Shown one piece after another: positions 32,883 to 41,780 of a stretch of 64,000 bases of DNA. The position numbers and the translations under genes were made by a program. Position 1 is the first letter of the stretch. Each line of letters begins with the position of its first letter. The stretch is from NCBI GenBank assembly GCA_027531145.1, contig JAPZRF010000002.1:172291-236290 (forward strand), read 5' to 3'. The notes under the pieces were generated by a model. The model searched no databases. It saw nothing but the letters and a program-made list of their open reading frames with translations, and was not told where the DNA came from. This DNA is from Brevundimonas sp. Lineage in GTDB: Bacteria; Pseudomonadota; Alphaproteobacteria; Caulobacterales; Caulobacteraceae.

Positions 32883-34724
32883 ATGCGTATCCAGTCTCTT
32901 GCCGTTGTCTCCGCGCTGGCGCTCGGAGCGGCCCTGCCGGCCGCGCCTGTCCTGGCGCAACAGCCGCCCGCCGCCGAGGCCGCGGCGGTCCAGGACGCCG
33001 AGCTCAACGCCTTCTTCGAGCAGGCCTTCCAGGCGCGCATCGCGCTCAGCCCGCAGCAGATGACCTCGCTGGGCCTGAAGATCGACTACGACAGGCTCGA
33101 TGACGTGTCCGACGCCGCCGTGGAACGGGCCCTGGCGCTGCAGGAGGCCCAGCTGGCCGAGATGCAGGCGCGCTTCAGCCCGGACCGGCTGAGCCCGCAG
33201 GCGCAGCTGTCGTACCGGCTGTTCGCCTACGGGGTGGCGCAGGCCCGCGCCGCCGCCCGCTGGCGCGACCGCGGCTTCCAGTTCACCGCCAACGGCAATC
33301 CGACCACCGGCCTGCCGGTGTTCATGATCAACAACCACCGGGTCACCTCGGTCAGCGACGCCGAGGCCTATGTGGCCCGCCTGGCCGCGGCCGAGCGCTA
33401 CATGGGCCAGGTGGTCGACACCCTGAACGCCCGCGCCGACGCCGGGGTGATCTCGCCGCGCTTCGTCTTCGCCCCGGCGCTGGAGGCGACCCGGGCGGTG
33501 ATCACCGGCGCGCCCTTTGACGGCGGGCCGGACAATCCGGTGTGGGCCGACTTCCAGCGCAAGGTGGCGGCGCTGGGCGCACCCGAGGCCGAGAAGGCGC
33601 GGCTGATCGCGGCCGGGCGCGAGGCCCTGACCGGGTCCTTCCGGCGCGGCTATGAGCAGGTGCTGGCGGCGCTGGAGGCCGTCGGCCGGCGGGCCGATTC
33701 CGACGCCGGCGTGTGGCGCCTGCCGGACGGCGAGGCCTACTACAACGCCCGCCTGCGCTTCTCGACCACCACCGACCTGACCGCCGACCAGATCCACGAG
33801 ATCGGCCTGGCCGAGGTGGCGCGCATCCAGGCCGAGATGGAGGCGATCAAGGCCGAGGTCGGGTTCGCGGGCTCGCTGCAGGACTTCTTCACCTTCGTGA
33901 AGACCGACCCGCGCTTCCAGTATCCGAACACCGCCGAGGGCCGGGAGCAGTATCTGGCCGACGCCCGGGCCTTCGTGACCCAGGTCATGGCCGTCGGCGA
34001 CCAGTGGTTCCGCGACCTGCCGGAATCGGCGCTGGAGGTGCGCGCGGTCGAGGCCTGGCGCGAGGCGACCTCGTCGATCGCCTTCTACAACGCCCCGGCC
34101 CCGGACGGGTCGCGGCCGGGCATCTACTACGTCAACCTGTCGGACATGACCCAGGTGCTGAAGCCCCAGATCGAGGGCATCAGCTACCATGAGGGGGCGC
34201 CGGGCCATCACTTCCAGATCGCCTACGCCCAGGAGATGGAGAGCCTGCCGCGCTTCCGCCGCTTCGGCGGCTATGGCGCCTATGCCGAGGGCTGGGGCCT
34301 GTACGCCGAGCGGCTGGGCCGGGAGATGGGCTTCTACCAGGACCCGTACTCGAACTTCGGCCGGCTCTCGACCGAGCTGTGGCGCGCCGTGCGGCTGGTG
34401 ACCGACACCGGCCTGCACGCCCGGCGCTGGACCCGCGAGGAGGCCATTGAGTACTTCCGGGCCAATTCGCTGCTCAGCGAGCGCGACATCGTCAAGGAAG
34501 TCGAGCGCTACATCACCAACCCGGGCCAGGCGACCAGCTACAAGATCGGCGAGCTGAAGATCATGGAGCTGCGCGACCGGGCGCGGACGCGGCTGGGCGA
34601 CCGCTTCGACATCCGCGACTTCCACGCCGTGGTGCTGGGCTCCGGCTCCATGCCGCTGGACGTGCTGGAGGACGTGGTCGAGGCCTGGATCGCCGCCGGC
34701 GGGGGCGATCCGACGGCGGGGTGA
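32883..34724 (+). CDS. DUF885 family protein
   Basis: A 613-residue exported protein of the DUF885 family, which is widespread, metallopeptidase-like and uncharacterised. The signal peptide runs to about residue 27 (ALAAALPAAPVLAQQ region). The family signature ISYHEGAPGHHFQIAYAQE, with a candidate zinc-binding HExxxHH arrangement, lies near residue 440, followed by GYGAYAEGWGLYAERLGREM. ATG 32883 gives a proper signal peptide; the frame from 32808 adds repeat-derived residues. Most likely a periplasmic or outer-membrane-associated peptidase. Confidence 0.85.
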   Translation: MRIQSLAVVSALALGAALPAAPVLAQQPPAAEAAAVQDAELNAFFEQAFQARIALSPQQMTSLGLKIDYDRLDDVSDAAVERALALQEAQLAEMQARFSPDRLSPQAQLSYRLFAYGVAQARAAARWRDRGFQFTANGNPTTGLPVFMINNHRVTSVSDAEAYVARLAAAERYMGQVVDTLNARADAGVISPRFVFAPALEATRAVITGAPFDGGPDNPVWADFQRKVAALGAPEAEKARLIAAGREALTGSFRRGYEQVLAALEAVGRRADSDAGVWRLPDGEAYYNARLRFSTTTDLTADQIHEIGLAEVARIQAEMEAIKAEVGFAGSLQDFFTFVKTDPRFQYPNTAEGREQYLADARAFVTQVMAVGDQWFRDLPESALEVRAVEAWREATSSIAFYNAPAPDGSRPGIYYVNLSDMTQVLKPQIEGISYHEGAPGHHFQIAYAQEMESLPRFRRFGGYGAYAEGWGLYAERLGREMGFYQDPYSNFGRLSTELWRAVRLVTDTGLHARRWTREEAIEYFRANSLLSERDIVKEVERYITNPGQATSYKIGELKIMELRDRARTRLGDRFDIRDFHAVVLGSGSMPLDVLEDVVEAWIAAGGGDPTAG

Positions 34725-34748
34725 GGGGGTGCCTGACAGGGCCCCTCC

Positions 34749-34790
34749 CACACCGTCATCCTCGGGCTTGACCTGAGGATGACGGGTGTG
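34749..34790. repeat. Short palindrome, family 3 (copy 2)
   Basis: CACACCGTCATCCTCGGG, CTTGAC, CTGAGGATGACGGGTGTG: a long stem with one mismatch near the loop. It may also terminate transcription of the DUF885 gene, although no T-run follows. Confidence 0.8.
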
Positions 34791-34798
34791 TGGAGGCG

Positions 34799-34925
34799 TT
34801 CCTCCCCCACAGGGGGAGGTGGCTCGGCGGCGAAGCCGGCGAGACGGAGGGGGGATACCCACCCCCTTTTCGCCCGGCCCCCTCCACCACGCTTCGCGTG
34901 GTCCCCCTCCCCCTGCGGGGGAGGA
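34799..34925. repeat. Dispersed repeat, family 5 (copy 1)
   Basis: Begins TTCCTCCCCCACAGGGGGAG and ends CCCCTCCCCCTGCGGGGGAG, with the inner small palindromes CGGCGAAGCCGGCGAGACGG and CACGCTTCGCGTGG. A second copy is at 41623-41743. It lies directly downstream of the response regulator stop. Confidence 0.82.
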
Positions 34926-34932
34926 AAGCCCC

Positions 34933-35619
34933 CTACGGCTGCAGGCGGTACCCGCCGGCGTCGGTGAGCAGCAGCCGGGCCTGGCCGGGCTCCGGCTCGA
35001 TCTTCTGGCGCAGGCGGTAGATGTGGGTCTCGAGCGTGTGGGTGGTGACCCCGGCGTTGTAGCCCCACACCTCGGTCAGCAGCTCCTCGCGCGACACGGC
35101 CTTGGGCCCGGCGCGATAGAGGTACTTGAGGATGTTGGTTTCCTTCTCGGTCAGCCGCACCTTCCGGCCCTTGCCGTCGACCAGCATCTTGGCCGCCGGG
35201 CGGAACTCGTAGGGGCCGACGGCGAAGACCGCGTCCTCGGACTGCTCGTGGCTGCGCAGATGGGCGCGGATGCGGGCCAGCAGCACGGCGAAGCGGAAGG
35301 GCTTGGTGACATAGTCATTGGCCCCGGCGTCGAGGCCGAGGATGGCGTCGGCGTCCGAGGCCTGGCCGGTCAGCATGATCACCGGGGTCGACACCCCGGC
35401 CTTGCGCAACAGGCGGCAGGCCTCGCGCCCGTCCATGTCCGGCAGATCGACGTCGAGCAGGATCAGGTCGGCGCGGGTCTCGCGCCCGAGCTTCAGCCCC
35501 TCGGCCGCGGTCGCCGCCTGCACCGGGCGGAACTCTTCATGAAGCGCCAGCTGCTCGGCCAGGGCCTCGCGCAGGTCGTCGTCGTCGTCGATGATCAGGA
35601 GGCTCTTGGGGCTGGGCAT
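34933..35619 (-). CDS. cenR: OmpR-family response regulator, CenR-like
   Basis: A 228-residue two-component regulator. The receiver domain (1-120) has the acidic pocket IIDDDDDLREAL, phospho-acceptor Asp56 in LLDVDLPDMDGREACRL, MLTGQASD and YVTKPFR. The winged-helix DNA-binding domain (about 130-225) ends RLLLTDAGGYRLQP. Sequence and location near parAB, ntrZ and leuS match Caulobacter CenR, the essential cell-envelope regulator paired with CenK. No histidine kinase is adjacent, as for cenR in Caulobacter. The symbol is inferred from similarity and synteny, not demonstrated. Confidence 0.8.
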   Translation of the reverse strand: MPSPKSLLIIDDDDDLREALAEQLALHEEFRPVQAATAAEGLKLGRETRADLILLDVDLPDMDGREACRLLRKAGVSTPVIMLTGQASDADAILGLDAGANDYVTKPFRFAVLLARIRAHLRSHEQSEDAVFAVGPYEFRPAAKMLVDGKGRKVRLTEKETNILKYLYRAGPKAVSREELLTEVWGYNAGVTTHTLETHIYRLRQKIEPEPGQARLLLTDAGGYRLQP

Positions 35620-35702
35620 GACCACAGAATGGCGAGCCGACAGGGCCACGCCAAGGCCGGACGTGGCGAAATCTCGCCACCGGGCCGAAGAACAGCCGCC
35701 GT

Positions 35703-36422
35703 TTACCCGCGCGGGCCGAACAGGGCCGACCCCAGCCGCACATGGGTGGCCCCGAATCGGATGGCGATCTCGTAATCGTCGCTCATGCCCATCGACAAGA
35801 CCGGCAGGCCCTCGCGCGCCGCCAGCTTCGCCAGCAGGGCGAAGTGCGGCCCGGCCGCCTCGTCCACCGGCGGGATGCACATCAGCCCCTCGACGGCCAG
35901 ATCCAGCGACCGGGCGGCAGCGATCAGGGTCGGCACCTCGCCGGGCAGGACCCCGGCCTTCTGCGGCTCGGCCCCGGTGTTGACCTGCACCAGCACCCGC
36001 GGCCGACGGCCTAGCTTCATCCCGGCGTCGGCCAGCGCTCGCGCCAGTTTCTCCCGGTCCAGGGTCTCGATCACGTCGAAAAGGGCGATGGCGTCGGCCG
36101 CCTTGTTGGTCTGCAGCGGGCCAATCAGCCGCAGCTCGGGCGCGGTCCCGGCGGCGACGTCCGGTCCCCAGCGCCCCTCGCTCCAGCGTCCCTGCGCCTC
36201 CTGCACCCGATTCTCGCCGAACACAGTCAGGCCCGCGGCGCGGGCAGCGGCCACGGCTCGGGGCGGCTGGGTCTTGATCACGGCCACAAGGGTGACGGTG
36301 CCCTCGGGACGGCCGGCGGCGCGGCAGGCCCTGAGGATCCGCCGCTGCGCCGTGGCGATTCGGTCGGCGATGGCCGACGACGCGCTGGACGCCGCGAGCG
36401 GCGCGGGCGAGAGATCGGCCAT
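35703..36422 (-). CDS. YggS/PLPBP family pyridoxal-phosphate homeostasis protein
   Basis: A 239-residue single-domain PLP protein (alanine racemase-like barrel) that buffers PLP and affects amino-acid metabolism. Markers are TLVAVIKTQPP with the PLP-binding Lys, FGENRVQEAQGRW, RLIGPLQTNKA, VLVQVNTGAEPQKAG and SMGMSDDYEIAIRFGATHVRLGSALFG. The ATG at 36422-36420 overlaps the ATG of the plus-strand ThiE-like gene in the same CATG. Confidence 0.93.
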   Translation of the reverse strand: MADLSPAPLAASSASSAIADRIATAQRRILRACRAAGRPEGTVTLVAVIKTQPPRAVAAARAAGLTVFGENRVQEAQGRWSEGRWGPDVAAGTAPELRLIGPLQTNKAADAIALFDVIETLDREKLARALADAGMKLGRRPRVLVQVNTGAEPQKAGVLPGEVPTLIAAARSLDLAVEGLMCIPPVDEAAGPHFALLAKLAAREGLPVLSMGMSDDYEIAIRFGATHVRLGSALFGPRG

Positions 36423-37098
36423 GATCCTGTCTCCTCAGGCCCGAGCACTGTGGGACGCGGCCTGCGCCCTGTCGCCCGGTTCGGGGGCGGATGTAGGCGC
36501 GAACGGCACCCGCGTCAGCCCCGGCCTGCCGCCGCTGTGGTTCCTGACCGACCCGGAGCGCACGCCCGAGCCGTGGCGCACCGCCGAGCGCCTGCCGGCC
36601 GGGGCCGGGGTCATCCTGCGCCACTTCGGCCGGCCCGAGGCCCGCGACACGGCCCTGCGCCTCCGCGAGGCCACAACCTCTGCCGGAGTGCTGTTCCTGA
36701 TCGCCGCCGATCCGGAGCTTGTCGCGGCGGTCGGGGCCGACGGCCTGCATCTGCCGCATGGTTGGCTGGAGACCCCGCCAGCCATCCCGCCCGGCTGGCG
36801 GCTGAGCGCGGCCTGCCGCTCGCGCGAGGCGCTCGCCCGGGCCGAGGCGGTCGGCGTCGAGGTGGTTTTCGTCTCGCCGGTGTTCTTCCCCGGCGGCCGC
36901 TCGGGGGCGCGGCCCGGGATGACGCCGCTGGGCCGGGAGGGGCTGGCGGCGCTGGTCCGGTCGACGCGGCTTCCGGTCATCGCGCTGGGCGGGCTCGACG
37001 CGGCGCGCATACTTACGCTGCGGGGGAGCGGCGCGCGCGGGGCCGCGGCGGTGGAGGCGGTGCAGGCGGCGTTCGGCGACCAGGCTGTGCGCCCCTAG
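36421..37098 (+). CDS. Thiamine phosphate synthase (ThiE/TenI) family protein
   Basis: A 225-residue TIM-barrel protein of the ThiE/TenI superfamily. Visible strands and loops: [63 protein letters not shown] and LPVIALGGLDAARI. In the ThiE family these bind diphosphate and thiazole phosphate. Divergence and the lack of other thi genes make a TenI-like or specialised role equally possible. ATG 36421 shares two bases with the divergent YggS start, so leaders are either absent or lie inside the opposite gene. Confidence 0.8.
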   Translation: MILSPQARALWDAACALSPGSGADVGANGTRVSPGLPPLWFLTDPERTPEPWRTAERLPAGAGVILRHFGRPEARDTALRLREATTSAGVLFLIAADPELVAAVGADGLHLPHGWLETPPAIPPGWRLSAACRSREALARAEAVGVEVVFVSPVFFPGGRSGARPGMTPLGREGLAALVRSTRLPVIALGGLDAARILTLRGSGARGAAAVEAVQAAFGDQAVRP

Positions 37099-37146
37099 AC
37101 ACGACGAGACGTCGCGTCTGGCTGCAAGCGTCTGGTTTCTGGTTGC

Positions 37147-37284
37147 CGTCACCCCCCGGGCTTGTCCCGGGGGCCCATGGCGGGGTCAAGCGCAGCCGCA
37201 CGCGGCTTTCACGTTCCGCCAGCGACATCCTGCGCTCGCGCCTGGCGGATCGATTGACCCTCGGGACAAGCCCCAGGGTGACGA
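37147..37284 (+). repeat. Dispersed palindromic repeat, family 2 (copy C)
   Basis: About 138 bp. It begins CGTCACCCCCCGGGCTTGTC and ends TCGGGACAAGCCCCAGGGTG. Core ACGCGGCTTTCACGTTCCGC as in copy B. It fills the space between the ThiE-like and ntrZ gene ends. Confidence 0.85.
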
Positions 37285-37301
37285 TGTTGGGGGCTCAGAA
37301 C

Positions 37302-37700
37302 CTAGAAGCGGAAGATCGACTCGAGCCGCACGCGCGGCTGGCCCCGGCGGTCGCTCTCGGCGGCGCGGGCAGGGTCGGGCTCGGCGCGGCCGAGGCCGGC
37401 GGAGGCACCGAGACGCAGGCGCGGATTGACCCGGTAGTATGCACCCGCCTCGACATCGCCCCAGTCGGTGTCGCGGCCGACCGGCTGGCTGACGCCCAGG
37501 TCGAGGCTCCAGCGGCCGCCCTCGCGGAACTGCAGCACGCGGCGTTGCGGAGCGGAGCGCTGGGCCTCGGCGAGGCTGAGGGCCGGGCGCACGCTTTCGC
37601 GCCCGCTGGTGGCGGGCGTCTGGACAGACGTCTGGGCGGCAGCGGCACCCGCGGTCAGACCGACCACGGCGACGGCGCAAATCCAGCCGGCGAGACGCAT
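37302..37700 (-). CDS. ntrZ: NtrZ-like periplasmic regulatory protein
   Basis: A 132-residue secreted protein. Signal peptide 1-22 (WICAVAVVGLTAGAAAAQ). The mature part has VLQFREGGRWSLDLGVSQPV, GRDTDWGDVEAGAYYRVNPR and RVRLESIFRF, ending in Phe. Sequence pattern and position between the CenR region and leuS match Caulobacter NtrZ, the periplasmic inhibitor of the NtrY sensor kinase. It is divergent from the DUF3576 gene; the 309-bp gap 37701-38009 contains no further gene or clear site that I could identify. Confidence 0.75.
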   Translation of the reverse strand: MRLAGWICAVAVVGLTAGAAAAQTSVQTPATSGRESVRPALSLAEAQRSAPQRRVLQFREGGRWSLDLGVSQPVGRDTDWGDVEAGAYYRVNPRLRLGASAGLGRAEPDPARAAESDRRGQPRVRLESIFRF

Positions 37701-38009
37701 GACGCGAGCCCCTTCGAGGCGAGATGCCGACCCGTTGCCGACCCTCCGGTCGAGTTAGACTCCCGGTGGGTGAACAGTCAATGAAGGCCGCAGGGGCCGG
37801 CGCGGTTCCCCCGACGCGTGTGTCGCCGCCGTCACGTCCTGGCGATCACAAGGCTCCGCGCGCCCTGGTGCCCGCTCGATGCGGCCCGCGCTTGTCAGGG
37901 CCCCTTTCGGGCATGCTATAGACCAGGACGTGGCGCGGGGTGGCGCTTCGCGGACTTCCTGTGGCGCATGGATGCGTGGCGAGACCCGCTGACGACGGAG
38001 AAAAGACGG

Positions 38010-38453
38010 ATGGGCTTTGTTCGCGGCGCCTCGATCGCCCTCTCACTCGCCCTTGCGGCGACCGGCCTGTCGGCCTGTGGCAGCCTCGGCGGCGGCCGGG
38101 CCGCCAATGACGACGTCAGCGCCCGGCTGGGGATCGGCGTCAACGCCTTCCTGTGGCGCGCCTCGCTCGACAACCTGTCGTTCATGCCGCTGGCCAGCGC
38201 CGATCCCTGGGGCGGCATCATCAGCTATGACTGGTACGTCAATCCCCAGGCCCCGGACGAGCGCTTCAAGGCCACCGTGTTCATCCTCGACCGCCGCCTG
38301 CGCGCCGACGCCCTGAACGTCAGCATCACCAAGGAGGCGCGCGGGGCTGACGGCCAGTGGATCACGACGCCGGTCTCGGCCCAGACCGAGTCCGACCTCG
38401 AGAACGCCATCCTCACCCGGGCGCGCCAGCTGAATCTCGCCGCCGGCCGCTGA
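38010..38453 (+). CDS. DUF3576 family lipoprotein
   Basis: A 147-residue predicted lipoprotein. The signal peptide ends TGLSACGS with the lipid-attachment Cys at about residue 23. The mature domain contains GIGVNAFLWRASLDNLSFMP, DPWGGIISYDWYVNP and RFKATVFILDRRLRADAL, the DUF3576 pattern found next to leuS in many alphaproteobacteria. ATG 38010 is chosen for its CGGAG ribosome site; an upstream ATG at 37968 is less likely. Function is unknown; position beside lptE suggests an outer-membrane role. Confidence 0.85.
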   Translation: MGFVRGASIALSLALAATGLSACGSLGGGRAANDDVSARLGIGVNAFLWRASLDNLSFMPLASADPWGGIISYDWYVNPQAPDERFKATVFILDRRLRADALNVSITKEARGADGQWITTPVSAQTESDLENAILTRARQLNLAAGR

Positions 38454-38495
38454 CCCGGGTCGGCCGCCCCCTTCCGCCTTCCTTCAGGACCCGCC

Positions 38496-41084
38496 GTGGC
38501 CCGCTACGACCCCAAGACCGCCGAGCCCCGCCAGCAGGCGCGCTGGCAGGGGGCGAACGCCTTCGCAGCGCCCGTCGCCGACGACGGCCGCCCGACCTGC
38601 TATGTGCTGGAAATGTTCCCCTACCCCAGCGGGAACATCCACATGGGCCACGCCCGAAACTATGTCATGGGCGACGTGGTGGCCCGGTTCAAGCGCGCCC
38701 GGGGCTTCGCCGTCCTGCACCCGATGGGCTGGGACGCCTTCGGCATGCCAGCCGAGAACGCGGCCATGGAGCGGGGCGTCCACCCCAAGGCCTGGACGTA
38801 CGACAACATCGCCAACATGCGGGCCCAGCTGAAGCTGCTGGGCCTGTCGCTGGACTGGAGCCGCGAGTTCGCCACCTGCGACCCGGCCTATTACGGCAAG
38901 CAGCAGGCCTGGTTCCTCAAGCTGTTCGAGCGCGGCCTGGTCTACCGCAAGGACGCGGTGGTCAACTGGGACCCGGTCGACAACACCGTGCTGGCCAATG
39001 AGCAGGTCATCGACGGTCGCGGCTGGCGCTCGGGGGCGCTGGTCGAGAAGCGCAAGCTGACCCAGTGGTTCCTGCGAATCACTGACTATGCCGACGACCT
39101 GATCGACGGCTTGAAGACGCTTGACCGTTGGCCGGACAAGGTCCGGCTGATGCAGGAGAACTGGATCGGCAAGAGCCGCGGAGCCACCCTGTGGTGGGAG
39201 ATCGCCGAGGCTCCGGCCTTCCTGCCCGCCGCGCCCGGGGACGAGGCCAACCCTGCCCGCGATCCGATCGAGGTCTACACGACCCGGCCGGACACCCTCT
39301 TCGGGGCCAGCTTCCTCGCTCTGGCCGCCGACCACCCCCTGACCCGGGCTATCGCCGCCCATCGGCCGGAGGTCGCCGCCTTCGTCGCCGAATGCGCCCG
39401 TTCGGGCACCAGCGAGGCCGATCTGGAGAAGGCCGAGAAGCTGGGCGTCGACCTGGGGGTGCGGGTATGCCACCCGTTCGACCCGGCGCGGACCGTGCCG
39501 GTCTGGGCCGCCAACTTCGTGCTCTCGACCTATGGCACGGGTGCCATCTTCGGCTGCCCTGCCCACGACCAGCGGGACCTCGACTTCGCCCGCAAGTACA
39601 GCCTGCCCGTTCTGCCCGTGGTGCGGCCCGAGGGCGCCGGCGACGACTTCGCCGTGGCCGACGAGGCCTGGGTCGGGCCCGGCAAGCTGTTCAACTCCGC
39701 CTTCCTCGACGGGCTGGAAGCCGAGGCCGCAAAGGCCGAGGCCATCGCCCGGGTCGAGGCCGCCGGCCAGGGCAAGGGCGCGACCGTCTATCGCCTGCGG
39801 GACTGGGGCGTCAGCCGCCAGCGCTACTGGGGCTGCCCGATCCCGATCATCCACTGCGACAGCTGCGGGGCCGTGCGCGTGCCGGACGCCCAGCTGCCGG
39901 TCGAGCTGCCCGAAGACGTGACCTTCGACGTGCCCGGCAATCCGCTGGACCGTCACCCGACCTGGAAGCACGTCAAATGCCCCTCGTGCGGGGCGGACGC
40001 GGTGCGCGAGACTGACACCCTCGACACCTTCGTCGATTCCAGCTGGTACTTCGCCCGCTTCGCCGACCCGACGGCGGCAGAGCCGATCGGGGCCGAGGCC
40101 GCCAATCGCTGGCTGCCGGTCGACCAGTACATCGGCGGGGTCGAGCACGCGGTGCTGCACCTGCTCTACGCCCGCTTCATCAGCCGCGCGCTCAGCGACG
40201 CCGGGCTGATGGAGGTACGCGAGCCCTTCGCCGGCCTGTTTACGCAAGGCATGGTGGTCCACGAGACCTACCGCCGGGCCGACGGGGCCTGGGTCGAGCC
40301 GACCGACGTGGAGATCCTGACCGAAGGCGGCGTGCGCCGCGCCCGCCAGCTGTCGACCGGCGAGGCGGTGACCATCGGCGACATCGAGAAGATGTCAAAG
40401 TCGAAGAAGAACGTGGTCGCCCCGGCCGAGATCCTCGATACCCACGGCGTCGACGCCGGCCGCCTGTTCGTCCTGTCCGACAGCCCGCCGGAGCGGGATG
40501 TGCAGTGGACCCCGGGCGGACTGGAGGGTGCCGGGCGCTTCGTCCAGCGCGTCTGGACCCTGTTTGACGGCCATGAGCCCGACAGACCGGGCGACAGGGC
40601 CGCCGACGAGGCCCTGCGCCGCGAGACGCACAAGGCCATCAGGGCCGTCACCGAGGGGGTCGAGGGCTTCCGCTTCAACTCGGCGATCGCGAAGCTCTAC
40701 GCCTTCGTGGCGGTGGTCCGTGACCATGAGTCGGCCAGCGGCCCGACCCGGGCCGAGGCCCTGTCCGCCCTGGCCCGGCTGATCGCGCCCTTCACCCCGC
40801 ACCTGGCCGAGGAAGGCTGGACCCGGCTAGGGATGGAGGGGATGGTTCTCGACGCGCCCTGGCCGGTCTATGATCCGGCCCTGGCGGCGGACGACGAGGT
40901 GGTCCTGCCGATCCAGGTCAACGGCAAGCGGCGCGCCGAGATCCGCGTCGCCCGGGGCCTGGAGCCGTCGCAGGTGGAGGCGCTGGTGCTGGCCGACGAG
41001 ACCGTGAAGGCGAAGCTGGAGGGCCAGGCCATCCGAAAGGTGGTGGTGGTCAAGGACCGCATCGTCAATCTGGTGGTGGCCTGA
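38496..41084 (+). CDS. leuS: Leucyl-tRNA synthetase
   Basis: An 862-residue class I synthetase. HIGH-type motif is HMGH in [17 protein letters not shown] (about residue 46-60), the editing domain contains [15 protein letters not shown] and [16 protein letters not shown], and the KMSKS motif is KMSKSKKN (about residue 632). The anticodon-binding and C-terminal domains are complete. GTG start at 38496. Its stop shares a base with the lptE start (TGATG). Confidence 0.97.
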   Translation: MARYDPKTAEPRQQARWQGANAFAAPVADDGRPTCYVLEMFPYPSGNIHMGHARNYVMGDVVARFKRARGFAVLHPMGWDAFGMPAENAAMERGVHPKAWTYDNIANMRAQLKLLGLSLDWSREFATCDPAYYGKQQAWFLKLFERGLVYRKDAVVNWDPVDNTVLANEQVIDGRGWRSGALVEKRKLTQWFLRITDYADDLIDGLKTLDRWPDKVRLMQENWIGKSRGATLWWEIAEAPAFLPAAPGDEANPARDPIEVYTTRPDTLFGASFLALAADHPLTRAIAAHRPEVAAFVAECARSGTSEADLEKAEKLGVDLGVRVCHPFDPARTVPVWAANFVLSTYGTGAIFGCPAHDQRDLDFARKYSLPVLPVVRPEGAGDDFAVADEAWVGPGKLFNSAFLDGLEAEAAKAEAIARVEAAGQGKGATVYRLRDWGVSRQRYWGCPIPIIHCDSCGAVRVPDAQLPVELPEDVTFDVPGNPLDRHPTWKHVKCPSCGADAVRETDTLDTFVDSSWYFARFADPTAAEPIGAEAANRWLPVDQYIGGVEHAVLHLLYARFISRALSDAGLMEVREPFAGLFTQGMVVHETYRRADGAWVEPTDVEILTEGGVRRARQLSTGEAVTIGDIEKMSKSKKNVVAPAEILDTHGVDAGRLFVLSDSPPERDVQWTPGGLEGAGRFVQRVWTLFDGHEPDRPGDRAADEALRRETHKAIRAVTEGVEGFRFNSAIAKLYAFVAVVRDHESASGPTRAEALSALARLIAPFTPHLAEEGWTRLGMEGMVLDAPWPVYDPALAADDEVVLPIQVNGKRRAEIRVARGLEPSQVEALVLADETVKAKLEGQAIRKVVVVKDRIVNLVVA

Positions 41085-41563
41085 TGCGCCGCGCCGCTGC
41101 CGTCGCGACCCTCGCCGTGGCCCTGTCGGCCCTGGCCGGCTGCGGCTTCACTCCGCTCTACGCCGAGCTGCCCGCAACCGGCCTGTCGCAGGTGGCGGTC
41201 TCGACCCCCGACGACCGGCTCGGCTACCGGGTACGCGAGCAATTGGAGGACGCCCTCGGCCGCACACCGGGCGGTGCCGTCTCGCACCGGCTGGAGATCG
41301 CCCTGGAGCCGCAGCGCCGCCCGCTGGGCCGGCGCATCGACGACACCGCCGTGCGCTATGAGCTGGTCATCACCGCCGACTGGACCCTGACGCCCGCCGC
41401 CGGCGGCGCGCCCCTGACCGGTCGCGAGATCGTCACCATCACCTACGCCACCGCCGACCAGCCCTACGCCGCCATCGCCGCCCAGCAGGACGGTGAGGAG
41501 CGCGCCGCCGCCGACCTCGCCCGCCGCCTTCGGCTGTCCCTGATGCGGGCCCTGGCGGAATGA
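41084..41563 (+). CDS. lptE: LPS assembly lipoprotein LptE
   Basis: A 159-residue outer-membrane lipoprotein that plugs the LptD channel for LPS insertion. The signal peptide ends at LAGCGFTPLYAE, where GCGFTPLY is the hallmark of alphaproteobacterial LptE. The rest is the predicted sandwich with RRIDDTAVRYELVITADWTL. Conserved order leuS-lptE-holA supports it. Translation is coupled to leuS. Confidence 0.92.
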   Translation: MRRAAAVATLAVALSALAGCGFTPLYAELPATGLSQVAVSTPDDRLGYRVREQLEDALGRTPGGAVSHRLEIALEPQRRPLGRRIDDTAVRYELVITADWTLTPAAGGAPLTGREIVTITYATADQPYAAIAAQQDGEERAAADLARRLRLSLMRALAE

Positions 41564-41622
41564 CGGGGCGCTTCCCTTCTCCCCTCGCGGGAGAAGGCGG
41601 GCCGCGTAGCCCTCACCTCATT

Positions 41623-41743
41623 CCTCCCCCACAGGGGGAGGTGGATCGACGCGCAGCGTCGAGACCGAGGGGGGGGAGCTGCGAACGTCCGGGCAGGCCC
41701 CCCTCCACCGCCTTCGGCGGTCCCCCTCCCCCTGCGGGGGAGA
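41623..41743. repeat. Dispersed repeat, family 5 (copy 2)
   Basis: Begins TTCCTCCCCCACAGGGGGAG and ends CCCCTCCCCCTGCGGGGGAG, with inner palindromes CGACGCGCAGCGTCG and CCGCCTTCGGCGG. It lies between lptE and holA. Its right end supplies a GGGGGAGAAATG that creates a possible extra start for holA at 41745. Confidence 0.82.
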
Positions 41744-41780
41744 AATGGCAGCAACTGTCCCCATCCCCCCGGATCGCCGC

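Noticed and set aside
32718-34862. 714-codon open frame antisense to the DUF885 gene
   Set aside because: Same GC shadow effect; the plus strand has a signal peptide and family motif.
38484-40262. 592-codon open frame antisense to leuS
   Set aside because: leuS carries HIGH and KMSKS motifs; the antisense frame has no recognisable domain.
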